Positions 14,834 to 22,222 of a stretch of DNA of 64,000 nucleotides are shown here, in pieces. The position numbers and the translations under genes were made by a program. Location: positions 1,674,001-1,738,000 of the forward strand of contig NZ_CP096270.1 of the NCBI RefSeq assembly GCF_023204835.1, in the 5' to 3' direction. The notes below the pieces were generated by a model that made no database searches, was not told the DNA's origin, and was given only the letters and a program-made list of their open reading frames with translations. Every line of letters starts with the position of its first letter. The stretch's first letter is position 1. This DNA comes from Salinarchaeum laminariae. Its GTDB lineage: Archaea; Halobacteriota; Halobacteria; Halobacteriales; Salinarchaeaceae.

Positions 14834-14982
14834 CGAACCACCTCAAGTTCTCCGCCGCACCCCTCGCAAACGAGGAGGAGCGGGTTGACGGCTTGCTGTC
14901 CCTCGTCGATCGGCTCCGTGTAGTCACAGCCATCGCACTCCAGATACGGCGGTCTTGGCTGATCCATGCCGGATCCAGTCAT
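14830..14982 (-). CDS. Zinc-ribbon microprotein, 50 aa
   Basis: MTGSGMDQPRPPYLECDGCD followed by the later CEGCGGELEVVR gives CDGC and CEGC pairs about 20 residues apart. ATG 14982 overlaps the previous stop; an internal ATG at 14967 is possible. The stop overlaps the start of the 63-aa zinc protein (ATGA). It is one of seven consecutive or near-consecutive paired-Cys proteins in this operon. Confidence 0.6.
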   Translation of the reverse strand: MTGSGMDQPRPPYLECDGCDYTEPIDEGQQAVNPLLLVCEGCGGELEVVR

Positions 14983-15161
14983 ACCGCATCACCCTCGTTC
15001 CAGGTGTCGACCAGATCCTCGATGCAGTCGGCGCACGCGGTTCGTAGCGCGTCGACACCTCCGCTGAACTGGATGTTTGTGACAGGTTCGAGTGCGCCGA
15101 ACTCGGTGCCGCATCGGTCGCACTCCTGGCGCTCACTGTCGGTCGTAGATGGATCGCTCAC
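14979..15161 (-). CDS. Zinc-finger microprotein, 60 aa
   Basis: CDRCGTEFGALEPVTNIQF, then RTACADCIEDLVDTW. The CDRC and CADC pairs are separated by about 27 residues with a short hydrophobic strand between, as in small treble-clef or ribbon proteins. Both ends overlap neighbours by ATGA. Confidence 0.65.
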   Translation of the reverse strand: MSDPSTTDSERQECDRCGTEFGALEPVTNIQFSGGVDALRTACADCIEDLVDTWNEGDAV

Positions 15162-15355
15162 GCCGATCCCTCCCCGAGCTTCTCCTCGGCGCGAGCGAGC
15201 AGGTTGCCCACAGTACCGGGCGATCGGTCGGTCTCGCGAGCGAACGGTCGCGGGCCGGTCCCGTCGATCCGCACCGCGCGGTAGGCTTCGCGCTCGGCCT
15301 CGGTGAGCACCGAGAGATCCGGCTCGAACGCTTCGAGGCTCGTCTGTTTACGCAC
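15158..15355 (-). CDS. Sigma-region-4-like helix-turn-helix protein, 65 aa
   Basis: The core LTEAEREAYRAVRIDGTGPR leads into PFARETDRSPGTVGNLLARAEEKLG, which reads as an HTH of the sigma-70 region 4/Bat-HTH kind. No Cys are present, unlike its neighbours. It may regulate the operon or help Rep recognise DNA. It overlaps the next gene by ATGA and the previous gene by 8 bp. Confidence 0.65.
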   Translation of the reverse strand: MRKQTSLEAFEPDLSVLTEAEREAYRAVRIDGTGPRPFARETDRSPGTVGNLLARAEEKLGEGSA

Positions 15356-15692
15356 TGGCGCTCACCTCCGGTTCAGCGACAGGGATCTCGCGAGCGCGGC
15401 CGTCTGACAGCTCGATCTCGACAGAGAGCCAGCCGTCCGGAACCGAATCGGGGTGGCTCGGCAGCACCACCCAACTCGGGTGGCCCTTGCAGTGGTAGCC
15501 GTGCGTGAGCAGCTCGTCGGCGTCGGTGAGATCCTCGTCGAGGACGGTCGGCCGGGCGATCCGCTGGGTGCCACGCGTCCCACCGACCGGGTGGCCGCAC
15601 TCCGGGCAGATCGTCCGGTCCTGCGGGTCCGTCACTGGAGCGCGGACGACCGTCGGCGCCTCGATCCCGTAGCGCGCCAGTCCGGTACTCAC
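15348..15692 (-). CDS. Zinc-ribbon protein, 114 aa
   Basis: Starts at GTG 15692 (overlap GTGA with the preceding gene): MSTGLARYGIEAPTVVRAPV, then TICPECGHPVGG at about residues 28-39 and THGYHCKGHPSW at about 63-74. CPEC with the later C-x2-H forms a plausible zinc site. The C-terminal 40 residues are strand-rich (WLSVEIELSDGRAREIPV). The frame is open much further upstream, but that part is Arg-rich noise overlapping the 75-aa gene. Confidence 0.6.
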   Translation of the reverse strand: MSTGLARYGIEAPTVVRAPVTDPQDRTICPECGHPVGGTRGTQRIARPTVLDEDLTDADELLTHGYHCKGHPSWVVLPSHPDSVPDGWLSVEIELSDGRAREIPVAEPEVSASA

Positions 15693-15916
15693 GCCGACCA
15701 CCTCCCGCCTGAGCGGCCCGGGTTCTCCTGTGGGTCGGGCGTTTCGGCGTCGTGACCGGCGGCCGATCCCTCCGCGATCCGCGGCCAGGAGTCGCAGTCC
15801 GGGCAGCGGTGGGCTCGCTTGTTCGCGTCGCCGTAGACGCGACGGAAGCGCCGGCTCGCGTGGGATCCGCAGTAGCCGCACCGGGAATGGTCGGCGCGCT
15901 GACGACTAACGGCCAA
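15689..15916 (-). CDS. DUF7563-like zinc-finger microprotein, 75 aa, first gene of the Rep operon
   Basis: CGYCGSHASRRFRRVYGDAN followed by RCPDC is the pattern of a small haloarchaeal zinc-finger family (C-x2-CG-x-H-x-S-x3-FxRV-x-GD ... CxxC). The only sensible start is TTG 15916. A CGTTTAGG box (15937-15944) is centred about 25 bp before it, which fits a leaderless transcript. The tail is polar and disordered. It opens the nine-gene operon that ends with the Rep-like protein. Confidence 0.65.
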   Translation of the reverse strand: MAVSRQRADHSRCGYCGSHASRRFRRVYGDANKRAHRCPDCDSWPRIAEGSAAGHDAETPDPQENPGRSGGRWSA

Positions 15917-15936
15917 AACTGACCACCTCCCGACCT

Positions 15937-15944
15937 CCTAAACG
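15937..15944 (-). promoter_or_regulatory. Candidate TATA box of the Rep operon
   Basis: CGTTTAGG on the minus strand, spaced so that the start site would coincide with TTG 15916. The tRNA-Pro gene lies 50 bp upstream in the same direction, so read-through from the tRNA promoter could also feed this operon. Confidence 0.4.
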
Positions 15945-15990
15945 GGCGGTAGAGCACCGCCAAACCCGTAGGTAATGGAAGTTAGATAAC

Positions 15991-16009
15991 TGGAAGTGGG
16001 GCCGCTGAG
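15991..16009. repeat. attR: Right provirus attachment site (attR), overlapping tRNA-Pro 3' end
   Basis: Second exact copy of TGGAAGTGGGGCCGCTGAG. Bases 15997-16009 are the last 13 bases of the tRNA gene (discriminator, acceptor 3' strand and T-stem end), so integration rebuilt the tRNA 3' end. Confidence 0.85.
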
Positions 16010-16067
16010 ATTTGAACTCAGGTCCGACGCACCCCATGCGCCGAGGATACCACTACCCTACGGTCCC
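15997..16067 (-). tRNA. tRNA-Pro (anticodon GGG), 71 nt, provirus target
   Basis: On the minus strand the sequence folds as acceptor GGGACCG/CGGCCCC, D-arm GGGT...ATCC, anticodon arm GGCGC-ATGGGGT-GCGTC and T-arm CTGAG-TTCAAAT-CTCAG with discriminator A; CCA is not encoded. U33 precedes anticodon GGG. One oddity is an A4-C69 mismatch in the acceptor stem; a normal U69 would restore pairing. C69 lies in the att core and is present in both att copies. Confidence 0.9.
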
Positions 16068-16138
16068 ACGCATTCGAGAGGAATCGCGCTCGGCAATTAA
16101 GGGTGTCGAACCGTCGTCGACGAAGACGATCCGGTCTG

Positions 16139-16339
16139 TCAGGTCTGGCCGGCGATGAACCACAGCGAGGTGACCGAGGACGTTATCGCGACGCCGACGA
16201 CCGCGCCCATGAACGGATCGAAGCCGGCAGCAGGCCCGAGGAGGTAGCCGCCTGCGAGCCCGATCGGGTCGAGCAGTGCCGTGAGGACGACGAGTTTCGC
16301 GACCGGGGAGAGCGACTGGAATTTGTAGAGGGTCGACAT
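16139..16339 (-). CDS. Small two-pass membrane protein, 66 aa
   Basis: MSTLYKFQSLSPVAKLVVLT begins a first hydrophobic segment continuing to about residue 35. A short linker (GPAAGFDPFM) leads to a second segment GAVVGVAITSSVTSLWFIAG. I do not recognise a named family, though proteins of this type are common in haloarchaea. It is on the chromosome side of the att site. Confidence 0.65.
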   Translation of the reverse strand: MSTLYKFQSLSPVAKLVVLTALLDPIGLAGGYLLGPAAGFDPFMGAVVGVAITSSVTSLWFIAGQT

Positions 16340-16431
16340 GCACGCGAGTGTACGCGCCAGCTTCCTACAAAAATACACCCCGAGTTGCAGCCTCCGCAAC
16401 TCCGCGAAAGAGCGCCGCCGACTGCGATCGT

Positions 16432-16830
16432 TCAGCCGAACACGGGCGCCGGGCCGAGGTCGCCCTCGTAGACGTCCGTCAGCGTCACCGATTCGCCGAT
16501 TTCGCGCTCGCCGGTGAGCCGGGCGAGCACGCGAGCCTCGCCGAGGTCCACTAGCGCGACGGTGTAGGGCCCATCGAACTCCGCGGGTGCGATTTCGATC
16601 CGCGTGCGCGCGTACACCTCGCCCTCCGGTGGGAGGTCGATACGCTCGATACTCCGGGAGCCACACTGTGCGCAAGCGGCTTTTGGCGCGGCGGTAGCGT
16701 GGCCGCAATCGTGGCAGCGCTGACCGAGCAGGACCTGATCTTCCCAGAGATGCTGGCGCCACTCGGCGTAGGTCGGATCCGTCGCGCCGGCAGGGTGGCC
16801 GCCGTCGGGCTGGGGGTCTCGGTCGGTCAT
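16432..16830 (-). CDS. DUF35 OB-fold/zinc-ribbon partner of the thiolase, 132 aa
   Basis: After a polar N-terminus, a rubredoxin-like zinc ribbon (CHDCGHATAAPKAACAQCGS, residues ~39-58) precedes an OB-fold (GEVYARTRIEIAPAEFDGPY ... GESVTLTDVYEGDLG). Proteins of this family are encoded next to archaeal thiolases and in methanogens bridge thiolase and HMG-CoA synthase, helping pass acetoacetyl-CoA. Its ATG overlaps the stop of the thiolase gene (ATGA), so the two are translated together. Confidence 0.85.
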   Translation of the reverse strand: MTDRDPQPDGGHPAGATDPTYAEWRQHLWEDQVLLGQRCHDCGHATAAPKAACAQCGSRSIERIDLPPEGEVYARTRIEIAPAEFDGPYTVALVDLGEARVLARLTGEREIGESVTLTDVYEGDLGPAPVFG

Positions 16831-18008
16831 GCTCCTGCCTCCAGTACGCTGACGAGGGTAGTCGCGGTGTCCCCACCGAGGTTGTGCGCGAGACCGACCT
16901 GTGCGTCCTCGACCTGTCGCTCGCCGGCGGCGCCGCGGAGCTGCGTGACGAGCTCGACGATCTGGGCGGTGCCGGTCGCGCCGATCGGGTGGCCCTTCGC
17001 CTTCAGGCCGCCACTGGGGTTGACAGGCAGCTCGCCGCCGAGTCGCGTCCGCCCCTCCGCGGCGGCGGGGCCGCCCTCGCCGGCCTCGAAGAAGCCCAGC
17101 GCCTCCGTGGCGAGGATCTCCGCGCCGGTGAAACAGTCGTGGAGTTCGACGACGTCGACGTCGCCGGGGCCGATCCCCGCTGCGTCGTAGGCCTGCTCGG
17201 CTGCGTCGCGCGCGGCCTGCGTCGCGCCCGGATCGACCTTGTCCGCGATCGGGACGACGTCTGTGGCGTGGCCGACGCCCTGGACCGCGATCGGCTCGTC
17301 TGCGCCCTGATCTCTCGCGGTCTCGGCCACCGATTCGTTCGCGACGACGACCGCCGACGCGCCGTCGCTGAACGGACAGCAGTCGTAGAGCCGGAACGGC
17401 GAGGCGACCACGGGGCTGTCGAGGACCTCCTCGACGGTGATCTCGCGACCGTGCTGGGCGTCGGGGTTCAGCGAGCCGTGGAAATGGTTCTTGACGGCAA
17501 CCTCGGCGAGCTGTTCCTCGGTCGTCCCGTACTCGTGCATGTGCCGGTCGGTGAGCAGGCCGAACACGCCCGGGAAGGAGAGGCCGACGGGCTGTTCGTA
17601 CAGTTCGTGCATCGCCGTTGCGAACTGTGTCGTCATCTCGGCAGTGTCGAGCCCGGTTTCTGGCGTACAGCGCTCGACGCCACCGACGAGGACGGCGTCG
17701 TGTCTGCCGGATTCGACGGCCTGGACGGCGTGTTTGAACGCGTTCGAGGAGGTCGCGCAGGCGTCCTCGAAGCGCTGGCAGGGGATGCCGGCGAGCCCGA
17801 TATGGCTGGCCAGCTGTGGAGCGAGGTGGCTCGCGTTCTCGATCTGGCCGCCCATCGCGTTTCCGAGATAGAAGGCTTCGATCGCGTCGGTGCCGAGACT
17901 CGCGTCGTCGAGGGCGGAAACGGCCGCCTCGCCGAACAGCTCCGCCAGGGGGCGATCGTGGGCAGCAAAGCGCGTCATGCCCGCGCCCACGACGTGTGGC
18001 TGGTGCAT
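16827..18008 (-). CDS. Thiolase (acetyl-CoA acetyltransferase/SCP-x-like), 393 aa
   Basis: Catalytic Cys84 lies in FEDACATSSNA. The second-half motifs are HDCFTGAEI (the usual His-x-Cys/Asn element) and GHPIGATGTAQ with the active-site His. Length and motifs match archaeal thiolases of the SCP-x type, which condense or cleave acyl-CoA. Together with the DUF35 partner directly downstream it may feed the mevalonate route to isoprenoid lipids, or take part in beta-oxidation. Substrate cannot be read from sequence. Confidence 0.88.
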   Translation of the reverse strand: MHQPHVVGAGMTRFAAHDRPLAELFGEAAVSALDDASLGTDAIEAFYLGNAMGGQIENASHLAPQLASHIGLAGIPCQRFEDACATSSNAFKHAVQAVESGRHDAVLVGGVERCTPETGLDTAEMTTQFATAMHELYEQPVGLSFPGVFGLLTDRHMHEYGTTEEQLAEVAVKNHFHGSLNPDAQHGREITVEEVLDSPVVASPFRLYDCCPFSDGASAVVVANESVAETARDQGADEPIAVQGVGHATDVVPIADKVDPGATQAARDAAEQAYDAAGIGPGDVDVVELHDCFTGAEILATEALGFFEAGEGGPAAAEGRTRLGGELPVNPSGGLKAKGHPIGATGTAQIVELVTQLRGAAGERQVEDAQVGLAHNLGGDTATTLVSVLEAGA

Positions 18009-18234
18009 GTAGGACCGTTAGGAATCCCCCGAGAAAACGGTGGCGCTCGGCGAGGACTGTGCGGCGCCCACTGGTCCCACCGGCGCCAGGGTGGACAATT
18101 GCTCGCGCAGTTCGCTGTTGCGGACAATGTGTCTAAGTGCGTATCTGTGTTTGCGCCCGCCTGTGTGTCTGTGTCTACGTCTGTATCTGGGCGACGCTAC
18201 GGCTGAATCGCGGATCGAAAAAGTGGCTCGTCGT
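18009..18234. other. Thiolase leader region with TGTGTC-type simple repeat
   Basis: Between thiolase and pyrophosphatase; contains a six-base-period run TGTGTCTGTGTCTACGTC with further decayed units around 18160-18188. No protein gene seen. The thiolase promoter should lie next to 18008. Confidence 0.4.
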
Positions 18235-18780
18235 TCAGTTGCGGGGGCTGTCGAAGTTCTCGTCGTAGAGGTCCATCGAGTGCTCGATGGCCTCCTTCGC
18301 GGCGTCGGCATCCTCCCAGCCCAGCGTCTCGACTTCCTTGCCCTCCTCGAGATTCTTGTAGGTCTCGAAGAACTCGGCGATCTCGTCTTTCTGCTGGTCC
18401 GTGAGGTCCTCGACGTCCTCTACGTGGTCGTAGCGGGGATCCTCCGTCGGGACGGCGATCACCTTGTCGTCCTGCTCGCCGTCGTCGTCCATACCCATCA
18501 GCGCGACGGGGCGGGCCTCGATGACACAGCCCGGGAACGTCTGGTCCTCGACGAGGACGAGCACGTCGAAGGGGTCCTCGTCGTCGTAGTACGACCGGGG
18601 GAGGAACCCGTAGTCGCTCGGGTAGTGCACGTTCGAGTGCAGCACTCGATCGAGCACCACGCCGGGTACATCCTTGTCGTACTCGTACTTGTTCCGCTCG
18701 CCCTTGAGGCACTCCACGACGGCGTAGATCTCCTCGGGCGGGTTCGGCCCCGTCTCGAGGTCTTCCCAGAGGTTGACCAT
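18235..18780 (-). CDS. ppa: Inorganic pyrophosphatase (family I), 181 aa
   Basis: Hydrolyses pyrophosphate to phosphate in the cytoplasm, pulling biosynthetic reactions forward. The family signature D-x-D-P-x-D is present as DDEDPFDVLVL (about 66-76). Other conserved elements are the N-terminal EIYAVVECLKGERNKYEYDK, HYPSDYGFLPRS and the later DDKVIAVP. Length is normal for the hexameric prokaryotic enzyme. ATG 18780 is the only well-placed start. Confidence 0.95.
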   Translation of the reverse strand: MVNLWEDLETGPNPPEEIYAVVECLKGERNKYEYDKDVPGVVLDRVLHSNVHYPSDYGFLPRSYYDDEDPFDVLVLVEDQTFPGCVIEARPVALMGMDDDGEQDDKVIAVPTEDPRYDHVEDVEDLTDQQKDEIAEFFETYKNLEEGKEVETLGWEDADAAKEAIEHSMDLYDENFDSPRN

Positions 18781-19186
18781 GCGAATGAGGATCGTCCCAG
18801 ATTCCAGATAGACCTTTTCATCGCGAGCCGACGCGAACTGCTCCGTTATCGTCGGTTGCCACCGGTCATTGCGCAGGACGGTGGGTCGTGGTCAGAGTCA
18901 CATGACTGCTGGCCGGACCTGCCTGGGTCCTGGCTGCACTCGGTTGGATTGCACCCAGTGTCGTGGGCCCGCTGTACGTGCTGGTCCGAGATCGGCGATC
19001 CGGCCAGGTACCGACCCGGATTCGGCGGCGAACACTCCAATTAGTCATACAATCGTCACGATAGGGCTGTTCGATCTTTCGACGAATCCGCCGGAAGAGG
19101 GCCAGGTACGGTTCCACTGGCCATGGTCGCCCCCTTGTCTTGTCCCAAACACGAATATTAAGTAATGTGCTCACAACAGTGCATCT
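18781..19186. other. 406-bp space between ppa and padR-like gene
   Basis: Contains the two divergent promoters. Next to the right-hand gene, AATATTAAGTA (about 19153-19163) is a clear TATA box. Several short Cys- or Arg-rich frames cross the middle but none has convincing composition. Confidence 0.4.
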
Positions 19187-19546
19187 ATGTCAGAGGCCCA
19201 GGCGGTCGACGGCTCGAAGGCGCGTGATCTGACTGCGTTTCAACGCCACATACTAACGATTCTCGCGGAGGAGCCGATGTACGGGCTCGCGATCAAACGC
19301 GAGCTCGAAGCCTACTACGACGACGAGGTCAACCACGGCCGTCTCTACCCGAATCTCGACGATCTCGTCGAGATGGGGTTCGTCGCAAAGAGCGAGCTCG
19401 ACAAGCGCACGAACCAGTACGAGCTGACCGACGCCGGCTACGCCGCCGTGCTCGATCAGATCCAGTGGTCCCTCGAACGCGTCGTCATCGACGAAGACCG
19501 CGCGGCGGAGGTCCGGTCGATCGTCGACGACGCGCTCGACTCGTAG
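19187..19546 (+). CDS. PadR-family winged-helix regulator, 119 aa
   Basis: The core LTAFQRHILTILAEEPMYGLAIKRELE is the PadR N-terminal HTH, followed by the wing region HGRLYPNLDDLVEMGFVAKS and NQYELTDAGYAAV. A helical C-terminus (RAAEVRSIVDDALDS) probably makes the dimer. PadR proteins respond to small molecules or stress; the target cannot be told. Transcription seems nearly leaderless from the TATA box around 19155. Confidence 0.85.
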   Translation: MSEAQAVDGSKARDLTAFQRHILTILAEEPMYGLAIKRELEAYYDDEVNHGRLYPNLDDLVEMGFVAKSELDKRTNQYELTDAGYAAVLDQIQWSLERVVIDEDRAAEVRSIVDDALDS

Positions 19547-19599
19547 CCGGCTGGACGGAGTTTCTCGCACCGGGTGACCGACTGGTCCCTTCGATTCCA

Positions 19600-19715
19600 T
19601 CCCCGCCTCCATCGCTTCGCCACCTCCGTAGCTTCGCCGCTTCTTTCGGTTCGAGGCTTCCACCGCTTCGCTGCTTCCATAGCTTCACCACTTCCATCGT
19701 TCGCCGCAGTCCCTC
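19600..19715. repeat. Degenerate tandem repeat of about 18 bp
   Basis: Units of the type GCTTCGCCACCTCCGTA / GCTTCGCCGCTTCTTT / GCTTCGCTGCTTCCAT / GCTTCACCACTTCCAT recur about six times between two converging genes. It is close to the 3' end of the padR-like gene. Likely a decayed minisatellite. Confidence 0.5.
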
Positions 19716-19778
19716 CGTCGTTTCTGTTGCGTCGCTGGGTCTACTGCACAGTCTTCTCGAGAAGCAGTCTCCGACGTG

Positions 19779-20477
19779 CTAGGGTTCTGCGTCCTCTGTG
19801 GTTGGCATCGGCACGTCCAGCTCGTCGTAGACGTACGCGATGGACTGTTCCAGTGCCGCACGCTGGTCGTCGCTCGGCCAGACGTTTCGCGGGTAGTACT
19901 CCTCCTGGAACCAGCGGAGTTCGGCGGCAGTCACTGCCGGGATGGGTTTCGCGTGGTGGTTCGAGACGTACTCTGCGAAGGCGTCGGCGTTCGCGGCGTG
20001 GAGATCGCCGTGGGTCTCGCGGACGCGCTCGACGACGGAGTCGTTGCGCTCGGCGACGGCGTCCCAGGCCTCGGGGTCGTCCGCGGTACCGAGATCGACG
20101 TCCGCGGCCCGGTCGATCTCGTCGATCTGCGCCGGGTCGATCGCTCCCTGTTCGTCGCGCCACTCGATGGGATGGCAGACGAGCGTCGGGGCGGACTCGT
20201 CGCTCTCCTCGCGGATCACCGCGGCGTACTCGTACTCCGCGAGAAGCTCCGCGCGCCGGTCGCGATAGCTCTCGGCTTCGGCGTCGTCGGGCACTCGCCG
20301 GGCGAGCCTGGTGAGTCGTTCGGCTTCCTCGATGGCGGAGTCGGGCAGCTCGGGCTCGACCACGTCGTCGTCGCGCTCTGGTGGCTCGACGGGGTCGACG
20401 TCGAGGTCCGTCTCGCCGGAGTAGGGTGCGACGCGGCGGTCGAAGGGATCGTCCTCGGGCGACTCTTCCTCAGGCAT
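19779..20477 (-). CDS. Haloarchaeal rnhA-operon protein, 232 aa
   Basis: An acidic protein that follows rnhA in many haloarchaea. Visible features are a disordered acidic N-terminus (about 1-45), a helix around SAIEEAERLTRLARRVPDDA, a domain with PTLVCHPIEWRDEQG and a C-terminal helical part ending ALEQSIAYVYDELDVPMPTT. No catalytic motif is recognised. It overlaps rnhA by 8 bp, so the two are co-translated; a role with RNA-DNA hybrid removal is only guilt by association. Confidence 0.7.
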   Translation of the reverse strand: MPEEESPEDDPFDRRVAPYSGETDLDVDPVEPPERDDDVVEPELPDSAIEEAERLTRLARRVPDDAEAESYRDRRAELLAEYEYAAVIREESDESAPTLVCHPIEWRDEQGAIDPAQIDEIDRAADVDLGTADDPEAWDAVAERNDSVVERVRETHGDLHAANADAFAEYVSNHHAKPIPAVTAAELRWFQEEYYPRNVWPSDDQRAALEQSIAYVYDELDVPMPTTEDAEP

Positions 20478-21078
20478 CGTCGAGGGCCTCGTTTGCGAGT
20501 GCGTCCGCGCGGTCGTTCAGCTCGCGAGGCACGTGCTGCAGGCTCCACTCCTCGAACTGCTGGAGTAGCTCCATCGCGCGCACCCGGCGCTCGCGAAGCT
20601 CGGGCACGTTCACGTCGTACTCGCCGCGGATCTGCTTGAGGACGAGCTCCGAGTCGCCGAAAACGTCGAGGTCGTCGAACCCGTAGTTCTGCGCGACCTC
20701 GAGTGCACGGATCAGCGCCTCGTACTCCGCGCGGTTGTTCGTCGTTTCGCCGAGAGTCTCGCCGCCCTCGGCGACGATACCGTCGTCCGCCGCGAGCACG
20801 TAGCCGAGCGCAGCCGGCCCGGGGTTGCCTCGGCTCGCGCCGTCGAAGTAGAGCTCCACCGCGCCGGTGTCGCCACCACTTCCCTCGCCTGCGAGGACTG
20901 CCTGGATGTCGGTGGGCTGGGCGCCCTGGATCACGACCTTGCCGTCGTAGGCGACCGCGGTCGCCTCGCCCAGCGTCGCACGCCAGTGCTCGTGATCGGT
21001 GTTGCCGGCCTCGACCGTTGCGCCGGCGTCCGCGAGGCGCGTGCGCGCCTGCTCCACGTCGCACTCCAGTACGGGCAT
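20470..21078 (-). CDS. rnhA: Ribonuclease HI with N-terminal extension, 202 aa
   Basis: Cleaves RNA in RNA-DNA hybrids. The C-terminal RNase H fold (about 72-200) has the four acidic metal ligands: D in YFDGASRGNPGP, E in NNRAEYEALIRA, D in FGDSELVLKQI and D in NDRADALANEAL. Residues 1-70 form a separate small domain common in haloarchaeal RNase HI. First gene of a two-gene operon with the rnhA-operon protein. Confidence 0.92.
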   Translation of the reverse strand: MPVLECDVEQARTRLADAGATVEAGNTDHEHWRATLGEATAVAYDGKVVIQGAQPTDIQAVLAGEGSGGDTGAVELYFDGASRGNPGPAALGYVLAADDGIVAEGGETLGETTNNRAEYEALIRALEVAQNYGFDDLDVFGDSELVLKQIRGEYDVNVPELRERRVRAMELLQQFEEWSLQHVPRELNDRADALANEALDDA

Positions 21079-21216
21079 TGAGCGCAGGTGAGGGGTTCTG
21101 GCTGAAAACGTTTCCGTTCGGGCGTCAGAATGCGTATGGCAATGGCGGAGACGGCTCGGGGTCCCCCAGAACGCCCCGGTTTCTGACCTCGAAGTAGCCG
21201 ACGAATACCGGCGAAG

Positions 21217-21228
21217 GGTTTAAGCCCG
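21217..21228 (+). promoter_or_regulatory. Promoter of tfb within palindrome GGGTTTAAGCCC
   Basis: TTTAAG at 21220-21225 is a TATA box centred about 31 bp before the ATG at 21254, and is embedded in a perfect 12-bp palindrome that could also be an operator. ATAAAAAT closer to the start is too near to act. Confidence 0.5.
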
Positions 21229-21253
21229 AGAAACAAACTACTATAAAAATGCG

Positions 21254-22222
21254 ATGACACGGTCTACCCGTCAACGGGAGCGCGAGTCGGAGCAATCTTC
21301 GGAGCAATCCTCTGAGGAAGAGACCGTACGGGAGTGTCCCGAGTGTGGTTCGGAGGATCTCGTCAAGAGTTCCGACCGGGGCGAACTCGTGTGCGATGAC
21401 TGTGGGCTGGTCGTCGAAGAGGAGCAGATCGATCCCGGCCCCGAGTGGCGAGCGTTCAATCACCAGGAGCGTCAGGAGAAATCGCGGGTGGGCGCGCCGA
21501 CCACCCAGACGATGCACGACAAGGGCCTGACGACCACCATCGACTGGAAGGACAAGGACGCCTACGGCCGCTCGATCTCTTCGAAGAAGCGCAGCCAGAT
21601 GCATCGCCTGCGGAAGTGGCAGGAGCGCATCCGTACCAAGGACGCCGGCGAACGAAACCTCCAGTTCGCGCTTTCCGAAATCGACAGGATGGCGAGCGCG
21701 CTCGGAGTTCCCCGCTCCGTACGGGAGGTCGCATCCGTCATCTACCGCCGCGCCCTCAAGGAGGACCTCATCCGCGGCCGGTCGATCGAGGGCGTCGCCA
21801 CGGCGGCTCTCTACGCGGCCTGCCGAAAGGAGGGCATCCCGCGCAGCCTCGAGGAGATTTCGGAGGTCTCGCGGGTCGAGCGCAAGGAGATCGGCCGGAC
21901 CTATCGGTATATCTCTCAGGAGCTCGGCCTCGAGATGAAACCCGTCGATCCCAAGAAGTACGTCCCCCGATTCTGCTCGGAACTCGAACTCAGCGAAGAA
22001 GTCCAGTCCAAAGCCAACGAGATCATCGAGAAGACCGCCGAGGAGGGGCTCCTCTCCGGGAAATCCCCGACCGGCTACGCCGCAGCGGCGATCTACGCCG
22101 CCTCCCTGCTCTGTAACGAGAAGAAGACCCAGCGCGAGGTCGCCGACGTCGCGCAGGTCACCGAGGTCACGATCCGGAACCGGTACCAGGAGCAGATCGA
22201 GGCCATGGGCATCCACAGCTAG
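21254..22222 (+). CDS. tfb: Transcription initiation factor TFB, 322 aa
   Basis: Recruits RNA polymerase to TBP-bound promoters. After a Ser/Glu-rich N-terminus, a zinc ribbon ([13 protein letters not shown] ... [10 protein letters not shown], about 28-52) is followed by the B-finger/linker region ([20 protein letters not shown]) and two cyclin repeats (about 125-215 and 225-320), each with the expected pattern, e.g. [20 protein letters not shown] and [20 protein letters not shown]. Haloarchaea carry several TFBs; which one this is cannot be told from the window. Confidence 0.95.
   Translation: MTRSTRQRERESEQSSEQSSEEETVRECPECGSEDLVKSSDRGELVCDDCGLVVEEEQIDPGPEWRAFNHQERQEKSRVGAPTTQTMHDKGLTTTIDWKDKDAYGRSISSKKRSQMHRLRKWQERIRTKDAGERNLQFALSEIDRMASALGVPRSVREVASVIYRRALKEDLIRGRSIEGVATAALYAACRKEGIPRSLEEISEVSRVERKEIGRTYRYISQELGLEMKPVDPKKYVPRFCSELELSEEVQSKANEIIEKTAEEGLLSGKSPTGYAAAAIYAASLLCNEKKTQREVADVAQVTEVTIRNRYQEQIEAMGIHS

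Larger units (their letters stand above)
1557..16009. mobile_element. Integrated pleolipovirus-like provirus (betapleolipovirus/SNJ2 type), about 14.4 kb
   Basis: The element is bounded by an exact 19-bp direct repeat overlapping the 3' end of tRNA-Pro, with a tyrosine integrase next to the left copy. The middle encodes the pleolipovirus order: small multi-pass membrane protein, exported C-terminally anchored proteins including a large Tat-type spike, another membrane protein and a P-loop NTPase, all joined by ATGA overlaps or a very short gap. A leftward operon at the right end finishes with a Rep-like protein. Neither a tailed-virus terminase nor a double-jelly-roll capsid gene is present, which agrees with a membrane-vesicle virion. 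No gene looks broken, so it may be inducible (inference). Confidence 0.88.

Noticed and set aside
18869-19165. Short Cys- and Trp-containing frames between ppa and padR
   Set aside because: No start context, no recognisable motif, and frames in several phases are equally open.
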